Positions 26,211-35,397 of a DNA stretch of 64,000 bases are shown one piece after another; the stretch's first letter is position 1; each line of letters starts with the position of its first letter. This stretch comes from Palsa-506 sp963836355. Lineage in GTDB: Bacteria > Actinomycetota > Actinomycetes > Streptosporangiales > Streptosporangiaceae. The translations under genes and the position numbers were made by a program. The stretch covers positions 496,001 through 560,000 of the forward strand of contig CAWIJO010000002.1 in NCBI GenBank assembly GCA_963836355.1, given 5' to 3'. The notes beneath the pieces are model-generated. The model had not been told where the DNA came from, searched no databases, and was given only the letters and a program-made list of their open reading frames with translations.

Positions 26211-27242
26211 ATGCGGGTAGTCAAGGGCTGCGCAAGCGTCCGCGCCTCGCGCCTCGCGCTGGTCGCCATGGTGGCCGCCCTGGCGGTGTCCGGATGCCAA
26301 GTGCCCGGTACCTCGGCGTCCGACCAGGGGAACTCGGGGAGCGGGCAGCTGACCGTGGGCATCGTCCCGGGCATCGACAACTCCCCGCTCCATCTCGGCA
26401 TCCAGCAGGGGGTGTTCCGCGATCACGATTTGAACGTCGTGGTCAAGACCTACTCCTCGCTCCGGCCCGAGTTCCAGGCGCTCAAGAGCGGCAGCATAGA
26501 CATCGCGGCCGGCGACTACGCCGACTTCTTCTACCAGGAGGCCGCGGGCAACGCGTCCCTGCACCTGGTCGCCGACGGCTACGATGCCGCGCCGAACGTG
26601 ATGGAAGTCCTCACCCTGCCTGGCTCGGGAATCACGACTCCGCAAGGTCTGGAGCACAAGGTGGTCGCCACCCCCGAGCCGCAGCTGATCCCGCCCGACA
26701 ACGGTCTGTACACCAGCAACATCGTCTCCTACAGCATGGAGACGCTGGCTACACAGTCGGTACTGAACAGCGACGGAGTCACTCCCACCAGTGTGACGTG
26801 GAAGCCCACGCCGATGAAGGACATGATCAGAGATCTGAGCAGCGGGCGGGTGAGCGCGATCCTGGCCACCGAGCCTTATGTCCTGGCGGCGGAGTCCCAG
26901 CTGGGCGCGGTTGAGGTCATGGACTCGTGCAGCGGCCTGACCGCCAACCTGCCGTTGTCCGGGTACTTCAGCCTCGCTTCCTATGCCAACGCGCACCGTG
27001 CGCAGCTTCGGCAATTCCGGGCCGCGCTGGAATCGGCGCAGGCTGACGCCGCCGCCGGCGGGCCGCTGCAGGCCATGCTGACGAAATTCACCGGAATGAG
27101 CACGCAGGGCGCGGCGCTGGCCACCTTCGGCTCCTTTCCGACGTCGCTGAGCGTCGGCCAGATACAGCGGGTCGCCGACCTCATGTACAACTCCGGGGTG
27201 ATCAGCCGTCGGCTCAGCGTGAGCAGGCTGGCCAGCGGTTAG
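26211..27242 (+). CDS. ABC transporter substrate-binding lipoprotein (NMT1/SsuA-like)
   Basis: A 343-residue protein from ATG 26211 (GGAG 7 bases upstream). It has a lipoprotein signal with lipobox 'LAVSGCQ' (C29) and then the periplasmic-binding fold of the SsuA/ThiY/NMT1 type: 'LTVGIVPGIDNSPLHLGIQQ', 'GVFRDHDLNVVVKTYSSL', 'FQALKSGSIDIAAGDYADFF' and 'SAILATEPYVLAAESQLG'. Such proteins bind sulfonates, nitrate or thiamine precursors. No permease or ATPase of that system lies next to it, so it is either an orphan or works with a distant transporter. It is divergent from cvnA. Confidence 0.85.
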   Translation: MRVVKGCASVRASRLALVAMVAALAVSGCQVPGTSASDQGNSGSGQLTVGIVPGIDNSPLHLGIQQGVFRDHDLNVVVKTYSSLRPEFQALKSGSIDIAAGDYADFFYQEAAGNASLHLVADGYDAAPNVMEVLTLPGSGITTPQGLEHKVVATPEPQLIPPDNGLYTSNIVSYSMETLATQSVLNSDGVTPTSVTWKPTPMKDMIRDLSSGRVSAILATEPYVLAAESQLGAVEVMDSCSGLTANLPLSGYFSLASYANAHRAQLRQFRAALESAQADAAAGGPLQAMLTKFTGMSTQGAALATFGSFPTSLSVGQIQRVADLMYNSGVISRRLSVSRLASG

Positions 27243-27282
27243 CTGCCGCCCGGCACTCGAGGCCGGATCAGGCGCGGGCCGC

Positions 27283-28380
27283 TCACGGTGCCGGCTTGGC
27301 TGTCTGGTTGGTGATTGATCTGGTGGCCTTGGCAGGTATCTGGTCGGTGTAGTGGCAGGCTGCGGTGTGGCCGGGTGAGATGAGGCGGGGGGCGGGTTCG
27401 GTGTCTGCGCATTGCTGGGGGCTGCCTAGTTGCTCGCGGAGCCAGCATCGGGTGTGGAACCGGCATCCTGGCGGTGGTGATGCCGGGTTCGGCGGGTCGC
27501 CGGGCAGGATGATGCGCTGCCGCTGCGCCTCGGCCGCCGGATCCGGTACTGGCACGGCTGACAGCAGTGACATGGTGTAGGGGTGCCGGGGATCGGAATA
27601 CAGATCGGCTGTCTTGCCCTGCTCGATGATCTGCCCTAGGTACATGACGGCTACCCGGTCGCTGAGGTGGCGGACGGCGGCGAGGTCGTGCGCGATGAAC
27701 AGGTAGGACAGCTTCAGCTCGTCCTGCAGTTGCTGCAGCAGGTTGATGATCTGCGCCCGGATCGACACGTCGAGCGCGCTGACTGCCTCGTCGGCGACGA
27801 TCACCGCGGGGTTGAGCGCGAGCGCCCGGGCCAGGCCCACCCGCTGGCGCTGCCCGCCGGAGAGCTCGTGCGGGTACCGCCGGGCGTGCTTGGGCGACAG
27901 CCCGACCAACTCGAGCAGATCACTGACGCGCTCGCGGCGCCCGGCGCGGGTTCCGGTGTGGTTCACCCGCAGCGGCTCGGCGATGCTCGCGCCGGCCCGC
28001 CATTTCGGGTCGAGCGAGGCCGTCGGATCCTGAAAGATCATCTGGAGCTGGGATCGCTCCGCGCGGTATCCGGCGCCGGCCCTCGCATCCGGTGCCCGCC
28101 CGCGGAACAAGATCGTCCCGGACGTGGGGGGGATCAGCCCGACGATGGCGCGCCCGAGCGTGGTCTTGCCGCTGCCGGACTCGCCGACCAGCCCGACCGT
28201 CTCGGCCGCCGCGAGCTGGAGGGAGACGCCGTCCACCGCGTGCACGTGCCCGGCCGTCCGGCGGAACACCGTGCCCCGCGTGATCGGGAAGTGCACCCGC
28301 AGGTCGCGCACCTCCAGCAGCGCGGGCCCGCCCCCGGACGGGTGCGCGGGCCCGCCCGGGGGCCCGGGGGCCCCGGTCAC
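27283..28380 (-). CDS. oligopeptide/dipeptide ABC transporter ATPase (OppF/DppF-like)
   Basis: 365 residues from GTG 28380, which overlaps the stop of the upstream ATPase (GTGA). Walker A 'GLVGESGSGKTTLGRAIVGL', Q-loop 'LQMIFQDPTASLDP', signature 'YPHELSGGQRQRVGLARALA', Walker B 'AVIVADEAVSALDVSIRAQI' and switch His 'YLFIAHDLAAVRH' are present. The C-terminal oligo_HPY extension with four Cys ('CRFHTRCWLREQ ... CADTE ... CHYTD') is typical of DppF/OppF. It is the last gene of the operon. Confidence 0.95.
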   Translation of the reverse strand: MTGAPGPPGGPAHPSGGGPALLEVRDLRVHFPITRGTVFRRTAGHVHAVDGVSLQLAAAETVGLVGESGSGKTTLGRAIVGLIPPTSGTILFRGRAPDARAGAGYRAERSQLQMIFQDPTASLDPKWRAGASIAEPLRVNHTGTRAGRRERVSDLLELVGLSPKHARRYPHELSGGQRQRVGLARALALNPAVIVADEAVSALDVSIRAQIINLLQQLQDELKLSYLFIAHDLAAVRHLSDRVAVMYLGQIIEQGKTADLYSDPRHPYTMSLLSAVPVPDPAAEAQRQRIILPGDPPNPASPPPGCRFHTRCWLREQLGSPQQCADTEPAPRLISPGHTAACHYTDQIPAKATRSITNQTAKPAP

Positions 28381-29513
28381 GGGGTCTCCCCGGTCACGGG
28401 CCGGTACTGCGGCGGCGGCGGCGCCGGGCGGAACCCGGGCCGGGCCGGCTTTCCCGCCCCGGCCTCGCCCGGTGCGACCGGATTGTGGCACGCGAGCAGG
28501 TGCGCGCCGGCGCCGGATCGCGGCCCGGCGGCGGCCCCGGCCGCCCAGGCCGCCTGCACCGGCTCAAGCCCCGGCATCTCCTGCCAGCAGGCCTCCAGCG
28601 CCCAGCCGCACCGGGGGGCAAACGGGCAGCCAGGCGGCAGCCGGCCGGGCTCGGGCGGCGCGCCGGCGATGTGGGTCAGCGGCCGCCCCGCGCCGGCCAC
28701 CCGCGGGATCGAGCGCAGCAGACCGACGGTATAGGGGTGCTGCGGGCGGGCGAAGACCTCGGCGGTGGGCGCGGACTCGACCACGTGGCCCGCATACATC
28801 ACCGCGATCCGCCGCGTCATCCGCGCCATGATCCCCAGATCATGGCTGATCAGCAAGATCGCGGTGCCGCGCTGGACGGTGAGCTGGCGGAGCAGCTCCA
28901 GCACCTGGGCCTGCACCGTGACATCCAGGGCGGTGGTCGGCTCATCGGCGATCAGCAGCGCCGGCCGCAGCGCCAGCGCGATCGCGATCAGCACCCGCTG
29001 GCGCATGCCGCCGCTGAACTGGTGCGGGTAACGGCCCAGCTGATCACCCGGCCGGGGAATGCCGACGGCGCCCAGCAGTTCCGCGGCCCGCCGCCGCGCC
29101 TCGCCCCGGCGCACGTCCTCATGCGCCCGGATCGTCTCGGCAACCTGCTCACCAATCGTCAGCACCGGGTTCAGCCCGCTCATCGGATCCTGCGGGACCA
29201 GCGAGATCTCCTTGCCCCGCAGGCCCCGCATCTCCCGATCGCTCAGCCGGACCAGGTCGCGGCCGCCGAACCAGACCTCGCCGGCGATCCTCGCCGCAGG
29301 ACGCGGCAGCAACCGCAAAATGGCCAGGGCAGTCACGCTCTTGCCCGAACCGGACTCCCCCACCAGCCCCAGCGCCCCGCCGGCCGCCAGCTCGAAACTC
29401 ACCCCGTTCACGGCGTGCACCACCTCCCGGCCGCCACCGAAGCGCACCGCCAGATCACGCACCCCCAGCACCACGCCGCCCGCTGCCGCCTGCCCGCCGC
29501 TGCCCGCCTTCAC
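28377..29513 (-). CDS. oligopeptide/dipeptide ABC transporter ATPase (OppD/DppD-like)
   Basis: 378 residues, overlapping the upstream permease gene by 4 bases and the next ATPase by 4. Walker A 'LGLVGESGSGKSVTALAILR', Q-loop 'ISLVPQDPMSGLNPVLTIGE', signature 'YPHQFSGGMRQRVLIAIALA', Walker B 'ALLIADEPTTALDVTVQAQV' and His-loop 'ILLISHDLGIMARMT' are present. The C-terminal oligo_HPY cysteines are present ('CPFAPRCGWALEACW'). It is followed by an unusually long Gly/Ala/Pro tail. Confidence 0.95.
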   Translation of the reverse strand: MKAGSGGQAAAGGVVLGVRDLAVRFGGGREVVHAVNGVSFELAAGGALGLVGESGSGKSVTALAILRLLPRPAARIAGEVWFGGRDLVRLSDREMRGLRGKEISLVPQDPMSGLNPVLTIGEQVAETIRAHEDVRRGEARRRAAELLGAVGIPRPGDQLGRYPHQFSGGMRQRVLIAIALALRPALLIADEPTTALDVTVQAQVLELLRQLTVQRGTAILLISHDLGIMARMTRRIAVMYAGHVVESAPTAEVFARPQHPYTVGLLRSIPRVAGAGRPLTHIAGAPPEPGRLPPGCPFAPRCGWALEACWQEMPGLEPVQAAWAAGAAAGPRSGAGAHLLACHNPVAPGEAGAGKPARPGFRPAPPPPQYRPVTGETP

Positions 29514-30421
29514 TCCTGCACCCCCCCGATGCTCCCCCGAAGCCGCGGATCGATCCAGTCCCGCAGCCCATCACCGAGCAGGTTGAACCCCAGCACGGTC
29601 ACCGCGAGCGCGACCCCGGCGAACGTGGACCACCACCACGCAACCTGGATATAGCTGCGGCCCTCCGCGATGATCGCCCCCCACTCCGGCGACGGCGGCT
29701 GCGCCCCCAGCCCCAGGAAACTCAGCGACGAAGTCGCCAGGATCGCATAGCCGACATCCAGCGACACCTGGACCACCACGATGGCCAGCACGTTCCGCAG
29801 CAGGTGCCGGGTGGCGATCCATATCACCCCCGCCCGGGCCAGCCGGGCAGCCAGGACGAACTCACGCTCCCGCAGCGACAGCACCTGCCCGCGGATCAGG
29901 CGCGTGTACCAGGGCCAGAAAACCACCGCCAGCGCAAGCACGGTGTGCTGCAGGCTCGGGCCGAGCGTCGCGGCGATCGCCGCCGCCAGGATGAACCCCG
30001 GGAAAGCCAGGAACAAATCAGTGACCCGCATCACGATCTCGTCAACAAAACCACCAGCCAGGCCCGACACAATCCCGGCGGCCGTCCCGAACGTGACCGA
30101 CAGCGACAAGATGATAACCGCGACCTCAACCGAGATACGGGTACCAGCCAGAACCCTGCTGAACAGATCCCGCCCCAGATTATCCGTCCCGAACCAATGC
30201 TGAACCGAAGGAGGCCGGAGCACCGCAAGCAAATCGACCTGATCCGGGTTCTGCGGCACGACAAGCGGGCCGAACACAGCGAGCAGCAGGACCAGCGCGA
30301 CGATCACGACCCCGGCCGCGTTCAGCCGAGACTCCCCGAGGAACGGCCCCACCGCCCCCCGCAGCCGCCCCGCAGCCCCCCCGGCCAGCCGGCCTTGCCC
30401 CGCACTACCCTGACCGATCAT
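29510..30421 (-). CDS. peptide/nickel-type ABC transporter permease (OppC/DppC-like)
   Basis: 303 residues with an N-terminal OppC_N helix ('AAGVVIVALVLLLAVFGPLV'), the typical 'HWFGTDNLGRDLFSRVLAGT' segment and five further helices. The EAA-like cytoplasmic loop is 'REFVLAARLARAGVIWIATR'. It ends 'LRDWIDPRLRGSIGGVQE' and overlaps both neighbours by 4 bases. Confidence 0.95.
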   Translation of the reverse strand: MIGQGSAGQGRLAGGAAGRLRGAVGPFLGESRLNAAGVVIVALVLLLAVFGPLVVPQNPDQVDLLAVLRPPSVQHWFGTDNLGRDLFSRVLAGTRISVEVAVIILSLSVTFGTAAGIVSGLAGGFVDEIVMRVTDLFLAFPGFILAAAIAATLGPSLQHTVLALAVVFWPWYTRLIRGQVLSLREREFVLAARLARAGVIWIATRHLLRNVLAIVVVQVSLDVGYAILATSSLSFLGLGAQPPSPEWGAIIAEGRSYIQVAWWWSTFAGVALAVTVLGFNLLGDGLRDWIDPRLRGSIGGVQE

Positions 30422-31425
30422 CCGTACCGGATCCTGGGATCCAGATACAAATAGGCGATATCCACGACCAAGTTGATCACCACGTACATGACAGCGATCA
30501 CGAACGTGGCCCCCAGCGTCGCGCTGTAATCACTGGCCTGGATCGCCTGGAAAGCATAATTACCGATGCCAGGCCACTGGAACACCGACTCGACCACGAA
30601 AACGCCAGCTGCGAGCAGCCCGAACTCCAGCCCCAGCACAGTCACGGCCGGCAGCATCGCATTACGCAGCACATGCCGGCGCAGCACCCGCCAGCGGCTC
30701 AGGCCCTTCGCCTCCGCCGTCCGCACATACTCCTCACCGAGCACGTCAAGCACGCTCGTGCGCACGATCCGGACCATCAGCCCGTACACCCCGGCCGCCA
30801 GCACAACCACCGGCAGCACCAGATGCTCCGCCGCGTTCACGAAGATGCCGAAATCCCCCGTCAGCAAACTGTCAACTGTCAGCAAGCCAGTGATGCGCGG
30901 CGGCGGCATCAACCCCGGATCTAGGCGACCGCCCAGCGGGAACCAGCCAAGCTCGGTATGGAACAGCAACTGCAGCAACAACGCGAGCCAGAACACCGGC
31001 AGCGACAGCCCGGCGATCGCGGACAGCCGCCCCGCCGCGTCCGTGCCCGTACCCCGCCGGTACGCGGCCGCAGTCCCGGTAACCACCGCGAACACGAACC
31101 CGAGCACCAGCGCATAACCCGCAAGCTCAACCGTGGCCGGCAAGAACGCCCCGATATCAGTACGCACCTCCCGCCGGGTAACAAACGAGAACCCCAGATC
31201 ACCATGCACCACACCACGCAGGTAACGCCCGTACTGCACGACCAGCGGGGCATCCAGGCCGTAAATATGACCGAGATGAGCAACCTCCGCCGGACTCGCC
31301 TGCGGGCCAGCCAGCAACCGCGCCGGATCACCCGGCACCACCCGCGACAAGAAAAACGTCACCAGCGTGATACCCCACAAAACAAACACCATGAACACCA
31401 GCCGCCGCGCGATAAACGCGGCCAT
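30418..31425 (-). CDS. peptide/nickel-type ABC transporter permease (OppB/DppB-like)
   Basis: 335 residues. The N-terminus 'FIARRLVFMVFVLWGITLVT' and 'SRVVPGDPARLLAGPQASPA' are hallmarks of OppB-type permeases. The EAA-like loop is 'EEYVRTAEAKGLSRWRVLRR', and the C-terminal 'YVVINLVVDIAYLYLDPRIR' is standard. It lies 36 bases after the substrate-binding protein gene and overlaps the OppC-like gene by 4 bases. Confidence 0.95.
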   Translation of the reverse strand: MAAFIARRLVFMVFVLWGITLVTFFLSRVVPGDPARLLAGPQASPAEVAHLGHIYGLDAPLVVQYGRYLRGVVHGDLGFSFVTRREVRTDIGAFLPATVELAGYALVLGFVFAVVTGTAAAYRRGTGTDAAGRLSAIAGLSLPVFWLALLLQLLFHTELGWFPLGGRLDPGLMPPPRITGLLTVDSLLTGDFGIFVNAAEHLVLPVVVLAAGVYGLMVRIVRTSVLDVLGEEYVRTAEAKGLSRWRVLRRHVLRNAMLPAVTVLGLEFGLLAAGVFVVESVFQWPGIGNYAFQAIQASDYSATLGATFVIAVMYVVINLVVDIAYLYLDPRIRYG

Positions 31426-31461
31426 GAGCCAGCCCCCCTGAAACCACGCCCAGCCTGCCTG

Positions 31462-33111
31462 CTACTGGGCGCGGGACAAAGCGTGGAAATCGTACGATTG
31501 CACATAGACCGGATTCGCCACATAACCTTTCACGTCAGTCCGCAGATAACTCGTGTCAATAATCTGCCCAAGCGGGATCCACGGCGGATCCTCATTCCCC
31601 ATGACCGTCTGCGCCTGGTGCCACAGCTGCGTCAGCAGCTTTTTATTAGCCGCGTCGCTAAAACCCTTGTCGATCGCGTTGTTCACGGTGGCGTTCTCGT
31701 AGTACCCGCCATTAAACAAGTGCTGATCCGGCGTCCCGTCCTTCGACAGGATCGGGAAGCAGAAGTCCGACGGGTTGTTGTACTCAGGCCACCAGAACCA
31801 GTACGCCATGTCGGGCCGCTGTGCCACCGGCTTCGGCGAGGAGATGTCGGCGACGAATGCTGGGTAGGCCTTCTCGACGATCTTCACGTTCAGTCCTACT
31901 AGCGACAGCTGGCTCTGCAGTAGTAGCCCTGCCGAGCCTCCTTGGCCGGTGTAGAACTCGTAGGTGAGCTGGGTGCCCGGCTTGACGCCGGCCTGCTGCA
32001 GCAGGGATTTCGCCTTCGCCACATTCACGGTCGGCGAGTAGGTCCCAGGGGCCGCGTACAGCATCAGGTCCGGCAGAACGCTGGTCGGCGGGTCGATGGT
32101 TCCCTTCATCAGCGCGGACGCGAACCGATCGCTCGGGAACAGCAGGTTTATCGCCTGCCGGGCCTGCGGAGAGGCAAGAGGCCCGTACTGGCCGAGGATC
32201 ACGTAGTCCATCCCCAGCACCTTCTGGTTCCCGACGACGATCCCTGGCGTGCTTCTGAGGGCCTGGGTGTCTTGCGGGGTCGACGCGAAGGCGATATCGA
32301 AGTCGCCCGACTCCATCCCCTGCCGGCGACTCGAGTCCTGCGGGACCTGGAGGATGATGATCTTCTTGAAGTGCTGCCCGCCCCAGCCGCCCCAATAGTG
32401 CGGGTTGCGCGTCATGACGATCTGGCTGTTCGGCGACACGCTCTGGATTACATAGGCGCCGGTCCCGGCAGAGTGCGACTCCAGGTAGCTGTGCCCTCTC
32501 TTCGCCACGTTCGGGTTCACGATGCCCATGCCGTACTGCGAGGCGAGCAGCAGGTCGAACCGCGGCACGGGGGTGCCGAGATCCATCACGACCGTGCCCG
32601 GATCCTTCACGACGATCTGCTTAGGGTCGGTGATGTAGGTCCCGAGGGTCGAGCCAGCGCCGAGCCCCGCCGTGATGGTGCGCTGGTACGCTTCCTTCAG
32701 AGCGTTGCCGTCGAAGGGCGTTCCGTCGCTGTACTTGACGCCAGGCCGCAGGTCGAATGTCCACACGCTCTGGTCGGCATTCGTCGTGATCTTTTGCGCA
32801 AGCCACGGCTTCGTTTCGGTAGCGCTGTTGCCCTTCATGCGCATCAGTGAGTCGTAGATCCCGAAGTCGGGCACGATGGCCGACAGCAGGAAATACGACG
32901 CCGGGTCGAAGTCGGCCGTGAACGCGTCCATCGCTACGATCAGCGTTTCCGGATCGCGATTCAGAGCCGCTCCCGCCGTCACCTGCTTTGTCGACGTGGG
33001 TGTCGAACCGCCACAGGCCGCGAGCATGCTGCCCGCCACCGCACCGGAAGCCACCCCGCTGGCTCCCCGGATGAACTGTCGGCGGCTGTACCGCCTGTCC
33101 CAGCTTGCCAT
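31462..33111 (-). CDS. peptide/nickel-type ABC transporter substrate-binding lipoprotein (SBP_bac_5)
   Basis: 549 residues from ATG 33111; ATG 33114 is directly before it and GAGAGG lies upstream. The N-terminus has a twin-arginine motif (S9-R10-R11-Q12-F13 in 'YSRRQFIRGASG') followed by a lipobox with C33 ('GSMLAACGG'), so it is probably a Tat-exported lipoprotein. The body is family 5: 'TDPKQIVVKDPGTVVMDLGT', 'RNPHYWGG' and 'VLGMDYVILGQYGPLASPQA'. It is the first gene of the operon. The ligand (peptide, nickel or other) is not predictable. Confidence 0.93.
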   Translation of the reverse strand: MASWDRRYSRRQFIRGASGVASGAVAGSMLAACGGSTPTSTKQVTAGAALNRDPETLIVAMDAFTADFDPASYFLLSAIVPDFGIYDSLMRMKGNSATETKPWLAQKITTNADQSVWTFDLRPGVKYSDGTPFDGNALKEAYQRTITAGLGAGSTLGTYITDPKQIVVKDPGTVVMDLGTPVPRFDLLLASQYGMGIVNPNVAKRGHSYLESHSAGTGAYVIQSVSPNSQIVMTRNPHYWGGWGGQHFKKIIILQVPQDSSRRQGMESGDFDIAFASTPQDTQALRSTPGIVVGNQKVLGMDYVILGQYGPLASPQARQAINLLFPSDRFASALMKGTIDPPTSVLPDLMLYAAPGTYSPTVNVAKAKSLLQQAGVKPGTQLTYEFYTGQGGSAGLLLQSQLSLVGLNVKIVEKAYPAFVADISSPKPVAQRPDMAYWFWWPEYNNPSDFCFPILSKDGTPDQHLFNGGYYENATVNNAIDKGFSDAANKKLLTQLWHQAQTVMGNEDPPWIPLGQIIDTSYLRTDVKGYVANPVYVQSYDFHALSRAQ

Positions 33112-33169
33112 CATCTTGCCTCTCGTCTCGCATCCCAGCCGCCAAAGCGCCACCAGGTCACCATCTTGT

Positions 33170-33665
33170 ACGCGACCGGCAAGCGTCGCGGTCACTCGGC
33201 GGGTCGTAGCCCGGGGTAACCTCCACCACATCGCAGCTCACCAAATCGATGCTGCTGAGCAGGCGAAATACCGCAATGCCATGCGCCGACAACAGGCCCG
33301 CCTCGGGCGTGCCCGTCCCGGGCGCGAAGGCCGGGTCAATAACGTCGATCGAGTGATCCACGTCGGCCAGTTCCTCCTCGATCGCGCGTCAAACTAGCGT
33401 TCGATCACCTCGTAGCTGCGCTCGATATTGCCCGGCACGATCGATACGTCGCCGCGGCCAGCGCAGGAAAGCGCCTCGGACGGCTTGACTGGAGCGCCGG
33501 GCTGTACCGGAGCAGGCGCACCAACACCGCGCGGCGGGCGTTTGGCCAAACGCCCGCCGACTCGAAAGTGACGCCAGCGTCGAATGGAATTTCGACGACC
33601 GGGACGCCCACTTCCTCGAGAGTGCCCACCTGCGGAAGCCGGGCAAATGTATCGATCGATAGGTT
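33170..33665 (-). pseudogene. agmatinase/ureohydrolase remnant
   Basis: Two pieces of one ureohydrolase gene. The 5' piece (about 33665-33400) reads 'GTLEEVGVPVVEIPFDAGVT' and later, after frame changes, 'GNIERSYEVIER', as at the N-terminus of agmatinases. The 3' piece (33361-33170) reads 'SIDVIDPAFAPGTGTPEAG', the second Mn-binding signature of the arginase family, and 'VFRLLSSIDLVSCDVVEVTP'. The whole middle, including the first metal motif, is deleted and there are several frameshifts. A dead gene lying between the transporter and the acyl-CoA dehydrogenase. Confidence 0.75.
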
Positions 33666-33788
33666 AACGGTACCTTGAGGTCAAGGCAAGCGGTTCGGCG
33701 GTTACCCCCCCGATCCCGGCGTCGAACGCTGCGGCCGGCCACCCGGGGCCAGGGCCGTAACCCGCAGCTCCCACCATTGGGCTAGCTG

Positions 33789-34955
33789 TCAGGCCTCGCC
33801 GCGCAGCCCGAGCGAGCGGGCGATTACCATCCGCTGCACCTCGGACGTGCCCTCGCCGATTTCCAGCACCTTGGCGTCCCGGTAGAAGCGCGCGACCGGG
33901 AACTCGTTCATGAAGCCGTAGCCGCCGAATATCTGGGTGGCATCGCGCGCGTTATCCATCGCCGCGTTGGCGCAGGTCAGCTTCGCGATCGCGGCCTGCT
34001 TCTTGAACGGCTCGGCCGCGATGAGCCGGGCAGCCGCGTCGTACCAGGCCAGCCGGGCCGCATGCGCGCGCGCCTCCATGTCCGCGATCTTGAACTGGAT
34101 GCCCTGGTAATGACCGAGCCGGCGGCCGAACGCGGCCCGCTCGCTGACGTAGGCCAGGCACTCATCCACGCAGCCCGCGGCCAGCCCGGCCGCCAGCGCG
34201 GCGATCGCCACCCGGCCCTCGTCCAGCGTCTGCAGGAACTGCGCGTAGCCGCGGCCCCGCTCGCCGAGCAGGTTCGCCGCGGGCACCCGGCAGGAGCTAA
34301 ATGCCAGGTCCCTGGTATCGGAGGCGCACCAGCCCACCTTCGAGTACTCCGGCCCGATGGTGAGCCCGGGGGTTCCGGACGGGACGATGATCGAGGAGAT
34401 CTCGGCCCGGCCGCCGTCCGGCCTGCCGGTGATCGCCAGCGCCGTGACCAGGGAGGTGATCGACGTACCGGAATTAGTGATGAACGCCTTGGTGCCGTCG
34501 ATTACCCACTCGCCGTCCTCCAGCCGGGCCGTGGTGCGCATGCCCCCGGCGATGTCCGAGCCGCCGCCTGGCTCGGTAAGCCCGAAGGCGGCCAGCTGAT
34601 CCCCCTGGCACAGAGCGGGCAGCCAGCGTTCGCGCTGCTCCGGCGAGCCGAACCGGTAGATCGGCATGGCGCCAAGCGAGACCGCCGCTTCAAGCGTGAT
34701 CGCCACCGACGAATCGACTCTGGCCAGCTCGTGCAGGGCAATGCAGAGCGCAAAATAGTCGCCGCCCATCCCGCCGTACTCCTCCGGGATGGGCAGGCCG
34801 AACAGGCCGAGCTTGGCCATCTTCGCGACGATCTCATAGGGAAACTCGGCGCGCTGGTAGAAGCCGCCGATCACCGGCGCCACCACGTCGCGCGCGAACC
34901 CGGCAACGGTCAGGCGGAGCTGCTCTAGATCGTCAGTCAGCCTGAAGCTGATCAT
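33789..34955 (-). CDS. acyl-CoA dehydrogenase
   Basis: 388 residues from ATG 34955 (AGGGAG upstream); longer in-frame starts are rejected. Domain order is normal: N-terminal helices with 'LGLFGLPIPEEYGGMGGDYF', the β-domain FAD/substrate motif 'AAFGLTEPGGGSDIAGGMRT', 'WVIDGTKAFITNSG', then the C-terminal helices with 'ERAAFGRRLGHYQGIQFKIA', 'QIFGGYGFMNEFPVARFYRD' and 'EIGEGTSEVQRMVIARSLGL', where the Glu of GEGT is the likely catalytic base. It belongs to the short/branched-chain-type mitochondrial-like clade; the exact substrate is uncertain. No partner ETF or enoyl-CoA hydratase is adjacent. Confidence 0.95.
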   Translation of the reverse strand: MISFRLTDDLEQLRLTVAGFARDVVAPVIGGFYQRAEFPYEIVAKMAKLGLFGLPIPEEYGGMGGDYFALCIALHELARVDSSVAITLEAAVSLGAMPIYRFGSPEQRERWLPALCQGDQLAAFGLTEPGGGSDIAGGMRTTARLEDGEWVIDGTKAFITNSGTSITSLVTALAITGRPDGGRAEISSIIVPSGTPGLTIGPEYSKVGWCASDTRDLAFSSCRVPAANLLGERGRGYAQFLQTLDEGRVAIAALAAGLAAGCVDECLAYVSERAAFGRRLGHYQGIQFKIADMEARAHAARLAWYDAAARLIAAEPFKKQAAIAKLTCANAAMDNARDATQIFGGYGFMNEFPVARFYRDAKVLEIGEGTSEVQRMVIARSLGLRGEA

Positions 34956-35397
34956 CTCCCTGCCCCTTTGCAGATAGTGATAGCTTGCCGCAGCGGCGAT
35001 GCTGCCCGATGTCAGCGATGTTACTGGCCGCCGTAGCGCTCCGCGGTCAGCCGGCCCCGCTCGCGCTCGCGGCGGGCGGCCAGACCGGCTCGCCCTGGTA
35101 GCAGACTGTCCAACCCCGGCCGGCCCGCCCGATGGCAGTCGAAGGACAAGTTCAACGGCAAGTTCAAGAGCAGGATCTGAAACGGATCCTGCCACCGCCG
35201 GTGTGCTCGGCCAGTGCGCGTTCGCCGGAGCGGGTAACGTGCCTACCGTGGCCCGGTAATCTCCCTAAAGCAGTACACGGCACGCGGGCACGCGCCGGGC
35301 GCGGCTAAGGTTTGGCGCGGGACACGAGATCGCTTCCGGCGCGCTGGCGCTGAAGTGGCCGTGACCCGAGGTGCTAGCTCCGCGGTGGAGGATCTGA
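34956..35397. other. divergent intergenic region, no gene
   Basis: About 440 bases between the divergently read acyl-CoA dehydrogenase and FHA genes. Frames present are shadows with poor codon bias. Promoters for both genes should be here, but no convincing -10/-35 boxes or operator could be picked. Confidence 0.5.

Noticed and set aside
28340..28376. very GC-rich palindromic run near the oppD/oppF junction
   Set aside because: It encodes the Gly/Pro-rich N-terminus of the second ATPase and the overlap with the first; a terminator inside a coupled operon is unlikely.
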